Below are positions 16,883-20,016 of a stretch of DNA of 20,016 nucleotides, piece after piece. The translations under genes and the position numbers were made by a program. Origin of the DNA: Pseudomonadota bacterium (GTDB taxonomy: Bacteria; Pseudomonadota; Alphaproteobacteria; Rhizobiales; Rhizobiaceae); assembly GCA_023444445.1 (NCBI GenBank), contig JAEXMK010000167.1, forward strand, positions 1-20,016. The letters are read 5' to 3'. Under the pieces are notes generated by a model that was given only the letters and a program-made list of their open reading frames with translations, did not search any database and had not been told where the DNA came from. Positions within the stretch are counted from its first letter, which is position 1; each line of letters opens with the position of its first letter.

Positions 16883-17452
16883 TTAATCCTCGATCACGAG
16901 AAGATCAAGAAGGCGGCGAAGCTGTTTTCGGCTTTTCAGCTGGAATATCGGCACATCGGGGCCATGAAGCGCGAAATTCTCTTCGAAGATCGGGGTATGG
17001 CGGTGTTCGAAATTCCAGATATAGCGCAGGAAATCGAGGTCTATTCTTTCCGGGCAACCTGCCGCCATTTCGGGCCGGGCCTTGCCATAACCCTTCAGGA
17101 TCCGGCTGATCGCACCCCACAGGCAAAGCCAGCGCGGCATGCGTACCCAAAGGACGATGTCCGTTCTTGGCAGGCGCAAGTCGAACGATGACGGATTGCT
17201 GCCATCCATCAGCCATCGGTCTTCGGTGATGATGGCCGCGATCCTCTGCCGCTGTTCTTCGCGCGGGCGCAGCCGCCAGCCGGGCAACCAGAAAATGTCG
17301 CGATCCATGGAAATATAGCGAAGCCCGAAAACGGTTGCGAGTTTTTGCGAGAGTGTCGATTTTCCACCGCCGGAGCAGCCGACGACCATAATACGGCGTG
17401 CAGACGCGATAATCGCAGCTGCATCCTCAACGTTTTCAAGATAATTCGGCAT
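16883..17452 (-). CDS. P-loop kinase-like protein (adenylate kinase/FlaR-related)
   Basis: A 189-residue P-loop NTPase with Walker A GCSGGGKS (25-32) in VVGCSGGGKSTLSQKLA, then SMDRDIFWLPGW and an RPREEQ segment. These resemble the family annotated as adenylate kinase or 'DNA topology modulation protein FlaR'. The likely activity is small-molecule or nucleotide phosphorylation; the real substrate is unknown. The conserved DGSNPSSFDLRLPRTDIVLW region (around 78-97) follows the same family. The ATG at 17452 is preferred because GAGG lies 8 bases upstream. An ATG at 17512 would add 20 residues of unrelated character. It is 9 bp upstream of the START-domain gene on the same strand. No signal peptide or membrane helix is seen. 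Confidence 0.8.
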   Translation of the reverse strand: MPNYLENVEDAAAIIASARRIMVVGCSGGGKSTLSQKLATVFGLRYISMDRDIFWLPGWRLRPREEQRQRIAAIITEDRWLMDGSNPSSFDLRLPRTDIVLWVRMPRWLCLWGAISRILKGYGKARPEMAAGCPERIDLDFLRYIWNFEHRHTPIFEENFALHGPDVPIFQLKSRKQLRRLLDLLVIED

Positions 17453-17552
17453 CGAATAAACCTCATCCTCGTCGCCGTGCCATTGTCCAATAGAGTGCGC
17501 AATATTCTTCAACGGCGCGACGCCAGTGTCGGACGTTACGGAAATTTAACTA

Positions 17553-17581
17553 TTGCAACCCCCTCGCAGGGATTGCTATTT
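17553..17581 (+). promoter_or_regulatory. Candidate promoter for the 58-residue gene
   Basis: TTGCAA (17553-17558), a 17-base gap and CTATTT (17576-17581) match the alphaproteobacterial housekeeping pattern well. The predicted start lies about 110 bases before the gene at 17701. Its spacer contains an imperfect dyad (GCAACCCC with GGGATTGC, 17555-17576) that could be an operator. Found by eye. Confidence 0.5.
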
Positions 17582-17700
17582 ATTTGCGACTAATATTACA
17601 CCCATGGGATGCAACGGCGCTGGAACCTCCCATTTTCACCGCGCTTATTCATCCTTGGGTTCACACCCGACATAACCGCTTTGAGCCACTGAGTGAGCCG

Positions 17701-17877
17701 ATGGACGATTTTTCCAACATCATCAACCTTCTCGAATCCGCCAAGCAACTCGCATCGATGAACGAAATGCCGATGCTTGCCTATCTCATCGACGTCGCGA
17801 AATGCGAGGCGAGAGAGAACAAGCCGGTTTTGCGCAAACGCAAACGCGGCGAATCGACCGCCAAGGAAGACTGTTGA
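17701..17877 (+). CDS. Small protein of unknown function, 58 residues
   Basis: A predicted 58-residue acidic-then-basic protein starting MDDFSNIINLLESAKQLASM. The first 40 residues are predicted to form amphipathic helices (heptad-like hydrophobics I7, I8, L10, L11, A14, L17). The tail is strongly basic (residues 41-51, RKRKRG) before an acidic end. I faintly recognise similar short proteins in other rhizobia, but no function is known to me. No signal peptide is seen. The frame extends upstream to 17584, but that part reads like non-coding sequence; the ATG at 17701 fits better, though its ribosome binding site (GAGTGAG) is modest. A good promoter match lies upstream and a terminator-like hairpin downstream, so it is probably its own unit. 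Confidence 0.62.
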   Translation: MDDFSNIINLLESAKQLASMNEMPMLAYLIDVAKCEARENKPVLRKRKRGESTAKEDC

Positions 17878-17954
17878 CTGCCGTTTCCCATCGCTGAGCG
17901 ATAAAGCCAGCTGGTCCAATCTTCAAGACGATGTCATAATCAGGCAATGAAACC

Positions 17955-17983
17955 GGCCGCTTTTTCGAGGCGGCCATTTCTTT
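17955..17983 (+). terminator. Probable intrinsic terminator after the 58-residue gene
   Basis: A perfect six-base stem GGCCGC (17955-17960) and GCGGCC (17970-17975) with a nine-base loop is followed by ATTTCTTT. It lies 77 bases after the stop of the small gene and just before the AraC gene. Its position also argues that the AraC protein starts at the ATG at 18006, not at the TTG at 17982, which overlaps the tail of this element. Confidence 0.6.
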
Positions 17984-18005
17984 GCACAATGGAAACGACA
18001 GCGTC

Positions 18006-18740
18006 ATGACATCCGCATCCGCCGATATCAGAACCTACAGGCAGGAAAGACCAAAAGAACGGCACGGCTTCGTGCAGATCGTTCTTCCCGTCTCCGGCCG
18101 CCTGCGGATCGATGTGGCCGGGCAGCAGGACGAATTGTCGACCGGGCGCGGCGTCTTCATCCATCGCGATGCACCGCACACGCAGGAATCGACTGCGATC
18201 AACCATTCTTTGGTGGTCGATCTCGATGAAAGTACCGTTTCCGAACGCACACTCGAGAAATTTGCCCGCTCCCCCTTTGTCGATATTGCCCCGGACACAC
18301 GGCAACTGATCGCTTATATGCGCAGTCTCATCGGAACGGATGGACGCCGCGACGACATAGCCGGCCTGTGGGCGCCGCTTCTTGTCGACAGCCTCGCCAA
18401 TGAAAAAACCGATATTCGCGAGCGCCTGCGCTGGCTTGGCGCGGTCGTTGGGGCCGAGCCCTTCTTTCCCTGGACCATCGACATGCTGGCGGCCTGCGCG
18501 TCGATCAGCGAAAGTCGCTTTCATGCCCTGTTTATCGAAGAATTCGGCCTCTCGCCTCACCGCTGGCTCACCGGACTGCGCATGGACAAGGTCTGCGCCC
18601 TGCTCAACGATTCTTCTCTGCCTATCGCCGAAATCGCTCTGCGGGCCGGTTTTTCCGACCAGACGGCGCTAACGCGCGCCATGCGCAATAGTGTGGGCGA
18701 AACACCGGCCGCCTATCGCCGGAACCGCGGCATCCACTGA
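18006..18740 (+). CDS. AraC-family transcriptional regulator
   Basis: A 244-residue regulator with an N-terminal cupin-like sensor half (about 10-75: GFVQIVLPVSGRLRIDVAG, then RGVFIHRDAPHTQES) and a C-terminal AraC DNA-binding domain with two helix-turn-helix units. The first lies at about 157-178 (MLAACASISESRFHALF) and the second at about 205-226 (LPIAEIALRAGFSDQTALTRA), ending in the family signature around TPAAYRR. The ligand is unknown. The start at ATG 18006 was chosen over the TTG at 17982, which lies in the tail of a terminator-like hairpin; GGAAA is about 11 bases upstream. A DMT-family exporter gene follows 92 bp downstream on the same strand, so the regulator probably controls it, as is common for such pairs. 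Confidence 0.92.
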   Translation: MTSASADIRTYRQERPKERHGFVQIVLPVSGRLRIDVAGQQDELSTGRGVFIHRDAPHTQESTAINHSLVVDLDESTVSERTLEKFARSPFVDIAPDTRQLIAYMRSLIGTDGRRDDIAGLWAPLLVDSLANEKTDIRERLRWLGAVVGAEPFFPWTIDMLAACASISESRFHALFIEEFGLSPHRWLTGLRMDKVCALLNDSSLPIAEIALRAGFSDQTALTRAMRNSVGETPAAYRRNRGIH

Positions 18741-18746
18741 AACCGC

Positions 18747-18793
18747 TGACAATTCATCAGGAGTTTTTGTCAAGACAGCCGCACAGGCCTGTG
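18747..18793 (+). promoter_or_regulatory. Two inverted repeats between the AraC and exporter genes
   Basis: TGACAA (18747-18752) and TTGTCA (18767-18772) form a dyad with a 14-base gap. A perfect 12-base palindrome CACAGGCCTGTG (18782-18793) follows. They fill most of the 92-bp spacer ahead of the exporter. They could be operator sites for the AraC protein or another regulator. AraC proteins usually bind direct repeats, so a different repressor is also possible. Confidence 0.4.
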
Positions 18794-18832
18794 GCACATC
18801 GCGGACAATCGTGAATGCGGATGTGACATGAC

Positions 18833-19762
18833 ATGAACAAGACAGGTCTCGGTGTTTTTTACGGCATGCTCGCGGGTGCGCTCTGGGGCGGTATATTCCT
18901 CGCACCCAAACTCGTGCCGGATTTTTCCGCGCTGCAACTCTCGACGGCGCGTTATCTCACCTACGGGCTGATTTCCCTCATTATCATCGGGCCGCGCCTC
19001 AAACGGGTGTCGGCCCATTTCGGCGCGCGTGAATGGTTTGCGCTCGGCTGGCTGAGCATGATTGGCAACATCGCCTATTATGTCTTCATATCGACGGCGG
19101 TGAAGCTGAGCGGTGTCGCCTTCACGTCGATCATTATCGGCTTCCTGCCGGTTGCCGTCACTGTCATCGGCAGCCGCGATCACGGCGCGGTGTCGCTGAA
19201 ACGGCTCTGGCCGTCGCTTGCTTTCGGCGCGATCGGCATTATGGGCATTTCCTGGCAGTCGCTGACGGAAAGCGAGACGGGACTGGATATGTCGCGCATC
19301 CTTGGCCTTGCCTGCGCGCTGGGCGCGCTCGCGTCATGGACGGCATTCGCGGTTGGCAATGCCCGTTGGCTATCCCGCCTTCATGACGTCAGCGCGGACG
19401 ACTGGAACATGATGACGGGTGTGGTTACCGGTGCTCTTGCCCTTGCGCTTGCCATCCCCGCCTTCATCCTTGGTGAAAACACGCATGGAACAGAGGACTG
19501 GCTGCATTTTGCCGCGGTCGCTGCAGGGCTCGGCTTCACCGCTTCCATTCTGGGAAATGCGCTCTGGAACAGGATGAGCCGCCTTCTGCCGCTTACCATG
19601 GTCGGGCAGATGATCCTTTTCGAAACGCTGTTTGCGTTGCTTTACGGTTTTCTCTGGGAAGGACGTGGCCCGACGCTTGTCGAGGTCGTCGCAATCTGCT
19701 CGGTGGTGCTGAGCGTTGTTCTATGCATGCGGGCGCATCGGCCGGAGAAGGTCGTGGTGTGA
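18833..19762 (+). CDS. DMT-superfamily transporter (EamA domain)
   Basis: A 309-residue inner-membrane protein with two EamA repeats and about ten transmembrane helices (for example residues 7-28, 33-53, 66-87, 90-112, 122-141, 151-172, then a second set from about 188 to 301). It has the usual GMLAGALWGGIFLAPK start and an alanine/leucine-rich helix around ALALALAIPAFIL. Members export amino acids, metabolites or drugs; the substrate here is unknown. The ATG at 18833 is the only reasonable start, as an upstream in-frame ATG at 18815 is followed at once by TGA. The ribosome binding site is weak. It likely depends on the AraC gene directly upstream. The coding frame ends near the window edge, followed by 254 bp with no gene. 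Confidence 0.92.
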   Translation: MNKTGLGVFYGMLAGALWGGIFLAPKLVPDFSALQLSTARYLTYGLISLIIIGPRLKRVSAHFGAREWFALGWLSMIGNIAYYVFISTAVKLSGVAFTSIIIGFLPVAVTVIGSRDHGAVSLKRLWPSLAFGAIGIMGISWQSLTESETGLDMSRILGLACALGALASWTAFAVGNARWLSRLHDVSADDWNMMTGVVTGALALALAIPAFILGENTHGTEDWLHFAAVAAGLGFTASILGNALWNRMSRLLPLTMVGQMILFETLFALLYGFLWEGRGPTLVEVVAICSVVLSVVLCMRAHRPEKVVV

Positions 19763-19825
19763 TTGGGTTGAAGGCCGGGAACAGGCGGCTGAGCCATTTC
19801 GCAAGCCTTGCCTCCCACTCACGTT

Positions 19826-19842
19826 ATCCTCGGGCCGAGGAT
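19826..19842. repeat. Short palindrome of rhizobial spacer type
   Basis: ATCCTCGG (19826-19833) and CCGAGGAT (19835-19842) are perfect inverted arms around a single G, flanked by ACGTT and CCAATCACGT. The surrounding motif resembles, from memory, a dispersed Agrobacterium/Rhizobium palindrome built on TCCTCGG...CCGAGGA, here with its middle shortened. It could also act as a terminator for the exporter, but no T-run follows. The rest of 19763-20016 shows no coding frame or RNA gene I can support. Confidence 0.45.
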
Positions 19843-20016
19843 CCAATCACGTATCGTACAATCGATAGGTTGCGGATGCTCGGGACAAGCCCACTGCTGT
19901 CCGGTTTAAATTTGCGGCCATTGGAAGGCCATCTGGTTTTGGTTTGTGGGTTTGTCTGGTGGCGGCTTGAGAAGCCGATCGGTGCGTCGCCGGTGCATGA
20001 GATTTGCGCGTACCAG

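Overview
This window reads as a chromosomal core segment of an alphaproteobacterium in the Rhizobiaceae, most likely Agrobacterium or a close Rhizobium. The evidence is the rhizobial gene order dusB-ntrB-ntrC-ntrY-ntrX-trkA-hfq-hflX, a fused ispDF gene, a DUF2849 gene between cysG and cysI, GC-rich codon use, and a short dispersed element of rhizobial type after position 2743. The genus is inferred from remembered protein similarity, not from a search.

Region 1 (1-1895, minus strand) is a sulfate-assimilation operon: cysG (siroheme synthesis), a small DUF2849 protein, and the first codons of a sulfite/nitrite reductase that uses siroheme. Region 2 (2158-3665, plus strand) holds a zinc-dependent nucleoside/cytidine-type deaminase and mazG, a nucleotide-pool cleaning enzyme, separated by a dispersed repeat.

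Region 3 (3707-14451, minus strand) is one long co-directional block. In transcription order it is dusB, ntrB, ntrC, then ntrY, ntrX, then trkA, hfq, hflX. It contains two complete nitrogen two-component systems. NtrB/NtrC is the classical pair; NtrC keeps the sigma-54 contact motif GAFTGA. NtrY is a membrane-bound kinase, and its partner NtrX lacks GAFTGA. Stop/start overlaps join dusB-ntrB-ntrC and ntrY-ntrX. A gap of about 150 bp, with three hairpins and a promoter-like sequence, separates the two systems. K+ uptake (TrkA), the RNA chaperone Hfq and the ribosome-associated GTPase HflX follow.

Region 4 (14743-16436, plus strand) is ispDF (isoprenoid synthesis) overlapped by a CinA-type amidohydrolase gene. 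Region 5 (16418-17452, minus strand) is a P-loop kinase-like gene and a RatA/COQ10 START-domain gene, converging on cinA with a 19-bp overlap. Region 6 (17701-19762, plus strand) looks accessory: a 58-residue protein of unknown function, an AraC-type regulator and a DMT/EamA exporter. The last 254 bp hold no recognisable gene, only a palindrome of a kind common in rhizobial spacers.

I found no CRISPR array, transposase, phage gene, tRNA or rRNA, and no convincing new defence or mobile system. The most interesting leads are regulatory: the palindrome over the putative dusB-ntrBC promoter, the hairpin array at the ntrC/ntrY junction, the AraC-exporter spacer, and the small 58-residue gene.
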